64,000 bases of DNA, from positions 310,001 through 374,000 of the forward strand of contig DAOUME010000026.1 of assembly GCA_034411995.1 (NCBI GenBank), read 5' to 3'. This document shows, piece by piece, positions 16,929 through 25,437 of the stretch; the stretch's first letter is position 1; each line of letters begins with the position of its first letter. Below the pieces are notes generated by a model that had not been told where the DNA came from, did not search any database, and saw nothing but the letters and a program-made list of their open reading frames with translations. The stretch comes from JAUVXJ01 sp034411995 (GTDB taxonomy: Bacteria; Chloroflexota; Anaerolineae; UBA7937; B3-Chlor). The translations under genes and the position numbers were made by a program.

Positions 16929-17013
16929 CTCCAGATTCCCCGACCTCCCGAGAAAGGACCGCTCAGCACGTTTGCTCCCCTTGACCTGTGCGGACAGATA
17001 CAGTAGCCTGCCC

Positions 17014-17856
17014 TCACCGGAGAACCTCTCGTATGAATGCGATAGCGGTCCGCTTGGGCACAAAACCCAACTGGTACACCGGCACGCTGGCCACCAGGTC
17101 CTCCAGCAGGTCCAGGCCGGCGCCTACGGTTTGGGAATCGTACTGTGGAAGGGAAATGTGTGTCAGCAGGGAAACCGCTGCCTCGCCCTTGGTCAAGCGC
17201 CTGGCTTGATTCTCGCCCGAGTGCGAGATGACGAAGGCCGCCTCCAGCTCGGCTCCATGGTCCGACCCCGACCGAACGTCCCCCATCCCGGGCACCGAGT
17301 AGACCCACCAGCGCCCGTCGTTCCTCCTGAGGATGGTACGATCATCGTTGAGGACCCTCACCCCGCTCTGCTGCCCCCACAGGGCAGCCAGGGTCGACTT
17401 GCCGGCCCCAGAATGGCCGGCGAAGACCAGACCCTGGCCTCCATCGCTGATACCAGCGGCGTGAAGCATCACCGCATCGTGCAAAGGCAGCAGGACAGGG
17501 AGCAGATCTAGCAGGAAGAGACCCAGGTTGAAGTCGGGACGCTCGGACGCCAGGTCGACGGAGACATGAAGTTCGCCCGCGGTGAAATGCCGGTCGAACG
17601 TCAATACCTGGTAGGGAGGGCGCTGCGGATAGATCTCCCTCCTGTAGGGGCGGAACTCCAATGACCACGTCGTCTCATCCAGATAGACGTTGCGCAAACC
17701 CTCCACGCTGTGCACCAGGTCTTTCGCCTCGAGGCTCTTTCGAGGGCGACCAACGTGCACCGTGATCACCACGTCGGGAGGATCCTCGCTCCGGAAGGGT
17801 TCGAAATGCTCCCTGCCGTTCCAGGTCCAGTCGGATGTCAAACCATCAACGGCCAA
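17014..17856 (-). CDS. HPr-kinase-like (HprK C-terminal domain) protein of RiPP-type cluster
   Basis: 280 residues from TTG 17856. The preceding in-frame residues (LKLQIAGLT) look like part of the family's N-terminus, so translation may begin at CTG 17883; the true start is unsure. The core is HPr-kinase/phosphorylase-like: LHAAGISDGG, Walker A VFAGHSGAGKSTLAALW (~140-155), VLNDDRTILRR, and VYSVPGMGDV. Such proteins accompany PqqD, lasso and radical-SAM clusters, and a relative phosphorylates a lasso peptide. Here it follows the precursor gene by 166 bp. Kinase activity on the peptide is an inference. Confidence 0.82.
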   Translation of the reverse strand: MAVDGLTSDWTWNGREHFEPFRSEDPPDVVITVHVGRPRKSLEAKDLVHSVEGLRNVYLDETTWSLEFRPYRREIYPQRPPYQVLTFDRHFTAGELHVSVDLASERPDFNLGLFLLDLLPVLLPLHDAVMLHAAGISDGGQGLVFAGHSGAGKSTLAALWGQQSGVRVLNDDRTILRRNDGRWWVYSVPGMGDVRSGSDHGAELEAAFVISHSGENQARRLTKGEAAVSLLTHISLPQYDSQTVGAGLDLLEDLVASVPVYQLGFVPKRTAIAFIREVLR

Positions 17857-18021
17857 GGTGAGCCCTGCTATCTGTAGCTTCAGTTCTCTTCCCTACATCA
17901 ACTCGCCAACGCCACAGCCGGATGGACAACGGCAACGGTCCCCCTCGCCCCAGCACATGCAAGCTGAATCGATCCCCCGCCGGGCGTCCCTGCGGAAGGG
18001 CGGTTCGCCCTCACGCTCCTA

Positions 18022-18186
18022 TCACGGTACCTTGTAACACACCAACGCAGAGCACAGTTCGGGGCTTGCGCCCGTGACGTTCGGAAAGTCGGCCCGGCAA
18101 CCCTGCAACACGGTGCGTTCCACGCTCAGTTTCACCTGAGTCAGCGTTGGCTTCTCATACCGCTTCTTGCCAGGTGGGTTGCTCAT
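18022..18186 (-). CDS. RiPP precursor peptide (54 residues)
   Basis: ATG at 18186 with AGGAGG 12 nt upstream, start inside the 3' end of the radical SAM gene. Residues 7-28 (KKRYEKPTLTQVKLS then VERTVLQ) are a leader of the Y-x-x-P-x-L kind that binds PqqD-like recognition domains. The likely core begins near Gly29-Cys30 and holds Cys30, Cys45 and Cys50, with PELCSALVCYKVP at the end. Three Cys plus a SPASM radical SAM enzyme suggest thioether cross-links (sactipeptide/ranthipeptide type), but other modifications are possible. No close named family known to me. Confidence 0.8.
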   Translation of the reverse strand: MSNPPGKKRYEKPTLTQVKLSVERTVLQGCRADFPNVTGASPELCSALVCYKVP

Positions 18187-19285
18187 CTCCGTTGTCCTCC
18201 TTCTGATATCCAGCGCGAAACGTGTGGGCGCGCTGTTGGGCCACACTGCACAGAAAGTCGATAGGCGTCTCCAGGTCCCGGTGCTCCAGGTACGACCAGG
18301 CCGGACACTGTCCGCACAGCGACATGGCCGGACACGTCCTGCACTTGACAGCCTTCTCCGCCTTCAACGAGCGCACTTCGGGAATGAAATCGCGCCAGCC
18401 CTCTCCAAAGGAGCCTCGCCTGAGATCGTAGGTGTGCGCATGGTTCGTGAGACACATGGACAGGTTTCCATACGGATCTACGTGGAACGACCGCACCCCT
18501 GCACCGCAAGAGTAGAGTCTGTCGTCCGCCGGAAGGCCCCAGCACTGCTGGCAGACTCTCTTCATCTCCTGGCTCCGTTTTTCATCCTGGAGATCGAGTT
18601 CGACGACCTCCTCAGGAGTCAGGCGCACCGCGAGAGGCAGCCTGGACCCGTCCAGCCTGGGCATCAGCATGGCGTCGAATCTGAAGTCCAGCCCCAACGC
18701 CTCCACGTACGCCTTGGTCTGCCATAGTTCGTGCACGTTCAGGGTGGTGACGGTGGTTTTCAGGCTCAGCCGTATGCCCCGTTCCAGCAGGAGCTCGATG
18801 CCTCTCATGCATTTGTCGTACGATCCCGGCACGCGCGAAACGCGCTCGAAAGTCTCCCTGGTCACCCCGTGCAAGGTGATCTCCACCTTGCGGGGCGGCC
18901 ATTCCGCCAGGTAATCCGCGATCTGTTCGTTGAGAAGAGTCCCGTTGGTGAAAAGCGTCACCAGCATGCCCCTCTTCTTGGCAAAAGTGTACACGTCCAG
19001 GAAGTCGGGCCGCAGCAGAGGCTCTCCGCCCGTCAGCATCAGCCACAGACAGCCCCTTCCGGCGGCCTGGTCCAGAATGGCGCAGATCTCATCGTAGCTC
19101 AGCTCCTCTGATAAGGCCTGCTCATCGTTGGCCGGCAGATTGCAGTAGCACTGCACGCAGGCCATGTTGCAGCGATAGGTCAGCTCCAGGCTGCCTACCA
19201 AAGGCAGTCTCTCCGACCCCAACTGGGCGAGCAAGCGCTTGGACCACTCGTCAACGCCAATCTCAGGAACGCCCAAACAATCCAT
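18155..19285 (-). CDS. Radical SAM/SPASM peptide maturase
   Basis: 376 residues. Radical SAM cluster CxxxCxxC at Cys39, Cys43 and Cys46 (TYRCNMACVQCYCN), glycine-rich MLTGGEPLLRPDF, VEITLHG and LKTTVTTLN. The C-terminal SPASM region has CGAGVRSFHVDPYGNLSMC then CRTCPAMSLCGQCPAW and a last Cys near FLCSVAQQ, enough for one or two auxiliary 4Fe-4S clusters. It would modify the neighbouring precursor by radical chemistry. Its last 32 nt overlap the start of the precursor gene in another frame, so the two are translationally linked. It lies 57 bp after the PqqD gene. Confidence 0.9.
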   Translation of the reverse strand: MDCLGVPEIGVDEWSKRLLAQLGSERLPLVGSLELTYRCNMACVQCYCNLPANDEQALSEELSYDEICAILDQAAGRGCLWLMLTGGEPLLRPDFLDVYTFAKKRGMLVTLFTNGTLLNEQIADYLAEWPPRKVEITLHGVTRETFERVSRVPGSYDKCMRGIELLLERGIRLSLKTTVTTLNVHELWQTKAYVEALGLDFRFDAMLMPRLDGSRLPLAVRLTPEEVVELDLQDEKRSQEMKRVCQQCWGLPADDRLYSCGAGVRSFHVDPYGNLSMCLTNHAHTYDLRRGSFGEGWRDFIPEVRSLKAEKAVKCRTCPAMSLCGQCPAWSYLEHRDLETPIDFLCSVAQQRAHTFRAGYQKEDNGDEQPTWQEAV

Positions 19286-19342
19286 TCTCCGATATCCTGG
19301 CCTCTGGCCGCTGGAGCACCACGTGCCCCAGCACCGGTGCTC

Positions 19343-19669
19343 TCAGTGCTCCTCGACGAGCCTGACGCCCTGTATCTCCTCCAAAGCCTGTAGATACTCC
19401 CGAAGGTCCGCTTCGGCCTCTTCGGGCTCCACTTCGAACTCCTCCGTGACCCGGTCGAGGATCTGCCGAACCGTCGATCTCACGTCGATCAACTCCCAGA
19501 TCCGTATCCCGGTGCCCCCCAGGGTGAACACCGACTCCAGATCAGCCACGTTGCGCCTGATAGGTACCAGGATGAATTCGTCCCCTATCAATCGCGAGAC
19601 CATGTCGGGGTTCTTCGTATACCGTCTGTTCAGCCAGGCGGCGCTATCGTCATCGCGTCTGTCGACCAT
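19343..19669 (-). CDS. PqqD-family peptide recognition protein
   Basis: 108 residues from ATG 19669 (AGGGAAGG site). PqqD/RRE pattern: LIGDEFILVPIRRNVADL, TLGGTGIRIWELIDVRSTVR, and VTEEFEVEPEEAEADLREYL. PqqD-like proteins hold the leader of a precursor peptide and deliver it to the maturase. It is the first gene of the cluster, behind a strong promoter and a 160-nt leader. Confidence 0.88.
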   Translation of the reverse strand: MVDRRDDDSAAWLNRRYTKNPDMVSRLIGDEFILVPIRRNVADLESVFTLGGTGIRIWELIDVRSTVRQILDRVTEEFEVEPEEAEADLREYLQALEEIQGVRLVEEH

Positions 19670-19831
19670 TTGCCTTCCCTGCCCTACTGAGAGACCTGAG
19701 CCCTGCCAGCTTGGCACGCCTCCTGCGCTTCACGTAAGAGCCTCAGTCCACTGAGACCACCATTCAGGCCAGACTTTCGCCAGGGCTCGACCCGGCACTC
19801 CCCAACTCACGGTTGGGTTTCACGCACCGGT
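19670..19831 (-). promoter_or_regulatory. Structured leader of the RiPP-type cluster
   Basis: Between promoter and PqqD start there are at least two strong hairpins on the minus strand: CCCAAC-cgtga-GTTGGG (19809-19825 region) and CTCAG-tgga-CTGAG (near 19740-19755), plus a weaker GGC-rich one between. No riboswitch family was recognised; the GCGCAAAGCC core of c-di-GMP-I is absent. Confidence 0.45.
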
Positions 19832-19860
19832 ATTCTAGATTCTCAGCGCACCCGTGTCAA
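19832..19860 (-). promoter_or_regulatory. Strong sigma-70-type promoter for the RiPP-type cluster
   Basis: Minus strand: consensus TTGACA (19860-19855), 17-bp spacer, TAGAAT (19837-19832). It is one of the two best -35 boxes in the window. The following genes (PqqD to regulator) are co-directional with short gaps, ending at the terminator 15442-15469. Confidence 0.82.
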
Positions 19861-20093
19861 GTCGCGCCGGCGCCTGCCGTGGGTCGAACCCCGGTGAAAA
19901 GCCCGTGAGCACAAGCTATGGGGCCTACGTGGGGGCACGGGGGACGCGGCGCGCTCAGCAGACCGGCCCTGCCACTGCCCCAAGACAGGCACCAAAGCCC
20001 CGTTCGCGTGGACCGAGGCTCGTGGAAACAGCGAAGTAATGGTCAGCTCCCAGATACCTCCCGCGGAAGGTTCTGGTCGCCCGTGCGTGGTCC

Positions 20094-20993
20094 CTACCGC
20101 CGCGCTCGACGCACTCGCCAGGTCACCGCGCCGAGGGCTGGAACCCCCAGCAAGACGGACATCGCCGGCAGAGTCACCGACGCCGAATTCTGGCCAACCG
20201 TCCTTACACTGAGGGAGGCGAGCGTGATCGCCGTAGCCGGTTCGGCACCGTTCACATGGTAGTTGACGGTCTTGTCGCCACCACCGGCGCTGATGCGGGT
20301 CTGGATATTGCCGCTCCACAACAAAGGTGCTCCTATCTCTACGTACGGAGTCTCGCCCTCGGCATAGAAACACAGCCCTCCGGCCGGGATGTCGCTGTTG
20401 ATGTTTCCGTCACAATCAGAGTCAACATTGATGAAAATCGTGGTCACGATCTCGTACTTGCAGTTGCCCGTCGTGCAGCCGACCTGCAAATCTTTGGTGA
20501 TGACCGTGAGCGTGCCCCCAGCATAGGGAACCACGTAGTCCATCGGTTGAACGCGGAGGTCCTGATTGTTGAAGCTGCCGTCCCCATTACGATCGCAGGC
20601 TACCAGTTGCCAATCCCTGCTCTCCTGCCATCCAGGCCCCCCATCAGGGGAATTGTCGACGTTGTATAGGCCGAACTCCATCACCCCCGCCCACTTCGTG
20701 GTGCGCGTAGGCCATGATGGGCAAGCGTACTCGGGATACGCCGGGTTGGTCTGCACGTAGAGATCGTTGTCGAAGTCCAGCTCGTGGAGGAAAGGCACCC
20801 ACTGGCCGTCAAACGTCACCTCGTTCAGACTATGGGCGTATTGGTTGCTCGCTTCGTCCCAGCCATCCACCCAGTGCACCGCTTTCAGATCGGCATGGGC
20901 AATCCCGGCTGCCAGTAGCATCAGCATAGCGGCCGCGAGCAACGGAATTCCAATTCTCTTCGTGCGCATTCTAAATCCCCTTCCTGAACTCAT
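20094..20993 (-). CDS. Secreted protein with C-terminal membrane anchor
   Basis: 299 residues from ATG 20993, chosen for a perfect AGGAGG 5 nt upstream; ATG 20969 with AGGAAGGGG is the alternative. Signal peptide (MRTKRIGIPLLAAAMLMLLA through AHA). The mature part has paired cysteines (CTTGNCKYE) and acidic turns typical of calcium-stabilised surface domains (ACDRNGDGSFNNQD, NVDSDCDGNINSD). The last ~25 residues are a hydrophobic helix ended by WRVRRARR. Family unrecognised. Its architecture mirrors the riboswitch-controlled protein on the other side of the cluster. Confidence 0.75.
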   Translation of the reverse strand: MSSGRGFRMRTKRIGIPLLAAAMLMLLAAGIAHADLKAVHWVDGWDEASNQYAHSLNEVTFDGQWVPFLHELDFDNDLYVQTNPAYPEYACPSWPTRTTKWAGVMEFGLYNVDNSPDGGPGWQESRDWQLVACDRNGDGSFNNQDLRVQPMDYVVPYAGGTLTVITKDLQVGCTTGNCKYEIVTTIFINVDSDCDGNINSDIPAGGLCFYAEGETPYVEIGAPLLWSGNIQTRISAGGGDKTVNYHVNGAEPATAITLASLSVRTVGQNSASVTLPAMSVLLGVPALGAVTWRVRRARR

Positions 20994-21117
20994 TTCGCCT
21001 CCTGAGCGTTGTTTAGGCACCATCGGCCCCTCGTGGTGAACCCCTTTCACCGATTCGGTACTCACCGCGCCTTCCAGTTTCAGTCTCTCGTCACCCTGCG
21101 GTGATCGCTGATAAGCG

Positions 21118-21159
21118 GAGCCGGACCGCCAAACCAGAAGACCTCTGGCGGTCCGGCTC
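21118..21159 (-). terminator. 14-bp perfect hairpin downstream of the small zinc-ribbon gene
   Basis: Arms GAGCCGGACCGCCA (21118-21131) and TGGCGGTCCGGCTC (21146-21159). No strong T-run on either strand (minus: CGCTTATC), so termination is possible but not certain. The rest of the 20994-21380 gap holds only a small TCACC-ctgc-GGTGA hairpin at 21091-21104 and no recognised element. Confidence 0.5.
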
Positions 21160-21380
21160 TAGTGGCTGGGGAATCGACGTTTTCTCGAAGACGCCACTCT
21201 GATTCACTTGTCCCTGTGCTCTCAGTATCAGGCTGCCGGGGTGTTCCTCCTCAGACTCTGTTTCTCGTCTCAGATAGCCCTCTGACATCGTTAGGCGATA
21301 CGCAGACCTGACACCCCTATCGTGAGCAGAACCACAGACGTCCAGGCCACAGCACCAGTGGTTCGTGGCACCGCCCCGAA

Positions 21381-21569
21381 CTAGCGCACCCTCACCCGAT
21401 CTGCGTGGACTGAGCGCTTCGCCCCTGACCAGCGTCCCGAACGCTTACTCCCGCGCACCAGCGCGACCGCGTTCCAGCCGCAATGTGTGCAGATACTGAT
21501 ACGGCCAGTCACACCTTCCAGGTGTTTGAGCACGAATGCGCACCGGGGACAGTAACTCAAGTTCGCCAC
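21381..21569 (-). CDS. Small zinc-ribbon protein
   Basis: 62 residues, GTG start at 21569 with GGAGG 5 nt upstream. Two cysteine knuckles (CPRCAF near residue 7, CTHCGW near 29) and a very basic tail (SKRSGRWSGAKRS). Possibly a small nucleic-acid-binding protein. It lies just downstream, on the minus strand, of the triple 11-bp repeat at 21644-21676 and may be its target. Confidence 0.55.
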   Translation of the reverse strand: MANLSYCPRCAFVLKHLEGVTGRISICTHCGWNAVALVRGSKRSGRWSGAKRSVHADRVRVR

Positions 21570-21643
21570 CGTTCCTCCCTTGCCTGAGACCCCTCACCTG
21601 ACGCACAGCCCTTTCCCTGTCTGAGATCATCGTACCGCGGGCC

Positions 21644-21676
21644 GGTCAAATGCCGGTTAAGGTCTGGTTAAAAGCA
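21644..21676. promoter_or_regulatory. Triple 11-bp direct repeat, Pho-box-like operator
   Basis: Three consecutive 11-bp units: GGTCAAATGCC, GGTTAAGGTCT, GGTTAAAAGCA. On the minus strand this is TTAACC-N5-TTAACC-N5-TTGACC, the layout of PhoB/PhoP sites. It lies between the terminator of the gene above and the small zinc-ribbon gene. The same unit, twice, is at 15619-15640. Confidence 0.6.
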
Positions 21677-21724
21677 TATAAAAAGCGAAGCGGCAGGCAC
21701 AGCTCCTCATGCTGTACCTGCCGC
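21677..21724 (-). terminator. Rho-independent terminator after the Fn3-like gene
   Basis: Arms 21711-21724 and 21690-21703 pair over 13-14 bp (GCGGCAGG...ACAGC with one mismatch) with a 7-nt loop; on the minus strand it is followed by TTCGCTTTTTATA. It closes the C25 peptidase gene set. Confidence 0.85.
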
Positions 21725-21759
21725 CTGTGAGCTCAGCTATTCGTACGGAGGGCCTGGGC

Positions 21760-22272
21760 TCAGGGCTCTCCTTCCCGCCTCACATCGCCCGCCTGGTGCC
21801 CCGCGAGCACTCGCCGGCGTCGCCTGATCATGAACACCACGACACCGAGGGCCATCGTCGCCAGCAGCGCCGCAGCCGCCAGCACCTGGACGCCGACGGA
21901 GATCCCCTGGCCACGAGCTACCACCTGGACCGGGCCGTGGGTGGTCGCCTGGCCATCGAGCTCCACGTCCTCCAACATATAGTAGTAGGTCATCCCTGGT
22001 TCCGCTGTCGTGTCCGTGTAGCTGTAGCTACCACCGGTGAGCGGATCTGGCGAAGCGGGGATCAAAGCATCGTTGATCTTGAGGTACGGTCCGTCCGGGC
22101 TCTCACCACGGTAGATGTTGAATCCGGCGAGGTTGACCTCGCTCTCCGTGGTCCATTCCACGACCACCAGACCCGGCCCGGGAGTGGAGTCTGGCTGCTG
22201 AGCCCGGGCCACCGCTGGCCCGGCCAGCAAGACCGCCAAGAGTATGGAGCACTCCAACGTTCTCGAGGCCAT
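21760..22272 (-). CDS. Secreted Fn3-like domain protein with C-terminal membrane helix
   Basis: 170 residues from ATG 22272; GTG 22332 would add a charged extension before the signal peptide. Signal peptide (MASRTLECSILLAVLLAGPA then VARA). Residues ~30-105 are a fibronectin-III-like domain with the line VNLAGFNIYRGESPDGPY, INDALIPA and GMTYYYMLEDVELDG. A C-terminal helix is followed by RRRRR. It is related to the protein at 27820-28761 (GFNIYR, INDALI, VTYYYWLE), and the pair brackets the two C25 peptidases. It may be a substrate or anchor for them. Confidence 0.72.
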   Translation of the reverse strand: MASRTLECSILLAVLLAGPAVARAQQPDSTPGPGLVVVEWTTESEVNLAGFNIYRGESPDGPYLKINDALIPASPDPLTGGSYSYTDTTAEPGMTYYYMLEDVELDGQATTHGPVQVVARGQGISVGVQVLAAAALLATMALGVVVFMIRRRRRVLAGHQAGDVRREGEP

Positions 22273-22389
22273 CTCTTGTCCCAGCGGCTGTGCTCCCTTG
22301 CGCCAGCGGTGTGCCCTGGTCGCCAGGGCCACCTGCGGCGGGTACCGGCCTGCCGCGTCAGCTGCCCCGGGCCACGGGACGATCGCGTC

Positions 22390-25300
22390 TCAGTATCCCT
22401 TGAGGCCCAGCGGCAGAAACGTGTAGTAGGTATCCTCGATCGGGAGCTTCAGCGCCGGGTCCCCGAAGATCATGTAGGTATCGATAAGCTCCCGATGATT
22501 GCTACCCACATACTGGTACAGATTCATCTTTCCCAGGTCGGTGGCGGGCCCCAATTCGTAGACACGGCCTTTGAACACCGCGTCGTAGAACCCCACGTGG
22601 AGGTAATGTTGGCCGCTGGACGTCCCATAGCTCGCGGGAGACCAGTTGGCGACCGACCCTTTCCCGTCAACGCGTACCAGCCTCTCTGTCACGCAGGACA
22701 GGCTATCGCTGCCTGCGGAATTGGGGTAGATGAAGTACCCCTCCATGCAGGCCATGGCCATGACCACGGGGGTCTTGTCGCTGCTAGGTAGGTCATCCAC
22801 ATAATAGTTCCTGAAGAAGGGCGAATGGGCAGGCACTCCCCCTCCCCACAACACCGCCGCAGCGTGCCCCACGTAGTTGACGAACAGCCGGCCCGTCCCG
22901 AAGGCATCGGTTATGGCGTACGTCACGTCCCCTGGGGTGTCGTACGGCTCTACGCCGTAGTACACCTTGTCCGCCACGTACAGCGGAGCAGGAGGCACAT
23001 GGTTGTCGGCCACGTCATCGGCGAGGGACCAGAAGTGATTGGCCGAGTCGGGATTGTCAGGGTCGTCGGGATCGTCGGTGACAAAGAGCACCTCTCGTCT
23101 CCAATCGCCCTCCGGCAAGTCCGTCTCGTACTCCAGCGTCTTGCTGATCATGGCCGCAACCTGATCCACGGTCCGGGCAGGAAGGCGGCCGATGTACATG
23201 TCGGGCAGTTCATCGTCGCCTGACACGCAGACGTACCGGTTGTCGGTGGCCGCTTCCCCCAGCCACAAGTCTGCGTACATGAGATAGGGAGGGATGTAGT
23301 TGGGCTCCCCGTACCCTTTGATGTCCAGGAAGTCATAGTGACCGTCCCCCACCAGCAGCACGTAGCTGGGGCCCGGAGCCACCCAGTGGTGGTAGGCGTA
23401 CTCCAGGAACTCTCGGATGGCCCGAGGGTTGAAGATGCCGTAGCTGAACTCGTCGTAGATATCCACCACGTCCACCACTTCCACGCGCAGGCCCTGTGTA
23501 GCACGGTAGTCGCGCAGAGGCAGCACCGCGTCGTGGAAATCAGGGTGAGTGATGATGATGTAATCGGCACCATTGGAAGTACTCTTGAGATCCGAGGGGT
23601 CGTCCTCGACGATCTCTACCGGGCTCTTGTACTCCGACTGAGCGAGGGCCAGGTAGTGGCGCTCGCCTGCTATCGAATCCTGGAACTCGACGGTGTAGGT
23701 TCCCGGTTGCTCCACCGTGGTGCTGACGATCCGGGTGACGCTGAAGGGATCGGTGACGTCGAACACGTCGATCGTATCGGTGGGGAAGCCTCCTACTTGA
23801 TACTGCCACGTCCCTGCCCCGTCGCCGTCGAAGAATAACGAATCGTTCTCGGTGGTGTAGGTGCGCCGATAGTCGATCTCGAACCAATTCACGTAGATGA
23901 GATCGTAGGTCGCCACCTCGGGAGCGGTAAGCAGCCCCTTGACCATGATGGTGTTGTTGCCCGCCAGCAGCAGGCTATCTGACACGCTGGTCTGAAACTC
24001 ATAAGCCCCCTGACCAGACCAGATGGCATCGTGAAGCAGATATCCGTTGAGATACACTTCCGCGTGATGGTTGTAAGTGATCGGGGTGGTATCGGCCCCG
24101 ACCAGATATCCCCGCAACGTGCCGCTGTAGGGCGGTGACGCTACGGCCAGTTGATCCAGGGCGATCACGAAGCTCCTGGTCGGCCTGGTGGGAGGCGAAA
24201 CATAGTCGGCGAACCAGCGGTCCACCTCCTCCTCACTGGGGATGGTGTCCGGCTCGGGGAGCCAGGACCTGTACCGCTGAGGGTCATCCACTTCCCAGTG
24301 ATTGGTGGTCTCGAAGTAGGTGAGCACCGTGCTGGCCCCCAGCGTCCCATCCGTCTCCGCCATGCGCAGGCCATCGGAGATCCCGGTGGTCAGCCAGTAG
24401 ACGTTCTCCCTGGTGTAGGTGGTGGTCATCTGCCGCCCGTAAAAGAGGATGTAGTCCTCTTCGTCGAAGTGGCCGTCGTCGCCCACGTCGGCCACCTGGA
24501 TCGCCACCTCCTGGCCCTGGTTGTAGAGCTCGAAGTCCAGCGGATCGATACTGCCCGGATCCATCCCCGCACCCTGAAGATCGGCGTAGGTCAACTGATA
24601 GATGCCGTCTTCGTCCACCACGACCTTGTAGCTGGGCTGCCCCTGTCCGAGGGCCGGAGCTTGGGAGAAGCTCGCCGCAGAGGGGGTCGTCCGCCACTGC
24701 CGAGCGGAATCGTAATTCAGCAGCGCATAGCGGAAGACCTCCTGGAAGGAGTCATCCTCCGGCCGGGCGCCCAGGAGTTGGGCCCGACCACCAGGATAGG
24801 TGAACCTTAGCTCCACGCGTATCCGCCCGTAGTGGGTTAGCTCGCCGCTCACCGGGTTGTACTGGAAGGGATAAAACCGTAGCTGGACTACGCGCTGGTC
24901 CCGAATGAAGGCGCTGGAGCCCACCGCCGCCACCTCAGCGGGATAGGAGGTGTTGCTGGAATAGGTCGCCTCGTCCCGAGCAGGATCGTACGAGATCTGG
25001 AGAGGGTTCCCTTCCGCGTCCCGTTCCAGCACAGGCTGGGGCACGGCGTAGACGTTGTATCGCCCAGGCAGGGTCTCGTGCTCCACCTCCAGCACCTGGA
25101 GACTGTACTCGGCCGCCTGAGGAACGCCCACCAGCGTCGCCCGCACGGGCAGTTGAGGTTTGCCCACCTCATCCGTGGCCCCGCATCCGGGGACACTTAG
25201 CAGGTGATACAGTTCGCCGCCGAGCCAGGATTCATCGATCTGGAAAGATGGGGCGATCAACTCGACGATCACGCTCTCGGCGTCGGATTTGATGAGTTGC

Positions 25301-25437
25301 AGACCCTCCTCTGGCGACGTAGTGTCGACCCCAGTCCCCTGCGGCCGCTCCGCAGCCTCCATCGCTCCAAACCACGCGAGGCTGAGACAGGCCCCTACGA
25401 TCACCACAGCGCGTTTCAGAATCCAGTTCCTGGTCAC
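22390..25437 (-). CDS. C25-family (gingipain-like) secreted cysteine peptidase
   Basis: 1015 residues. Signal peptide at the N-terminus (RAVVIVGACLSLAWFGAMEA). Residues ~30-620 are beta-sandwich and propeptide-like regions. The C25 peptidase domain (~640-960) has the caspase-like pair: His ~858 in LFVNYVGHAAAVLWGG and Cys ~897 in VVMAMACMEGYF, with DYIIITHPDFHDA and LPDMYIGRLPARTVDQV before them. The C-terminal YYTFLPLGLKGY is like the tail seen on many secreted Chloroflexota proteins. It would cleave proteins outside the cell. It follows the lipoprotein paralogue by 170 bp. Confidence 0.9.
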   Translation of the reverse strand: MTRNWILKRAVVIVGACLSLAWFGAMEAAERPQGTGVDTTSPEEGLQLIKSDAESVIVELIAPSFQIDESWLGGELYHLLSVPGCGATDEVGKPQLPVRATLVGVPQAAEYSLQVLEVEHETLPGRYNVYAVPQPVLERDAEGNPLQISYDPARDEATYSSNTSYPAEVAAVGSSAFIRDQRVVQLRFYPFQYNPVSGELTHYGRIRVELRFTYPGGRAQLLGARPEDDSFQEVFRYALLNYDSARQWRTTPSAASFSQAPALGQGQPSYKVVVDEDGIYQLTYADLQGAGMDPGSIDPLDFELYNQGQEVAIQVADVGDDGHFDEEDYILFYGRQMTTTYTRENVYWLTTGISDGLRMAETDGTLGASTVLTYFETTNHWEVDDPQRYRSWLPEPDTIPSEEEVDRWFADYVSPPTRPTRSFVIALDQLAVASPPYSGTLRGYLVGADTTPITYNHHAEVYLNGYLLHDAIWSGQGAYEFQTSVSDSLLLAGNNTIMVKGLLTAPEVATYDLIYVNWFEIDYRRTYTTENDSLFFDGDGAGTWQYQVGGFPTDTIDVFDVTDPFSVTRIVSTTVEQPGTYTVEFQDSIAGERHYLALAQSEYKSPVEIVEDDPSDLKSTSNGADYIIITHPDFHDAVLPLRDYRATQGLRVEVVDVVDIYDEFSYGIFNPRAIREFLEYAYHHWVAPGPSYVLLVGDGHYDFLDIKGYGEPNYIPPYLMYADLWLGEAATDNRYVCVSGDDELPDMYIGRLPARTVDQVAAMISKTLEYETDLPEGDWRREVLFVTDDPDDPDNPDSANHFWSLADDVADNHVPPAPLYVADKVYYGVEPYDTPGDVTYAITDAFGTGRLFVNYVGHAAAVLWGGGVPAHSPFFRNYYVDDLPSSDKTPVVMAMACMEGYFIYPNSAGSDSLSCVTERLVRVDGKGSVANWSPASYGTSSGQHYLHVGFYDAVFKGRVYELGPATDLGKMNLYQYVGSNHRELIDTYMIFGDPALKLPIEDTYYTFLPLGLKGY

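Noticed and set aside
21100..21300. Second c-di-GMP riboswitch before the secreted protein at 20094
   Set aside because: A GCACAGGGACAAG stretch resembles the aptamer 5' side, but the GCGCAAAGCC core and the receptor part are missing.
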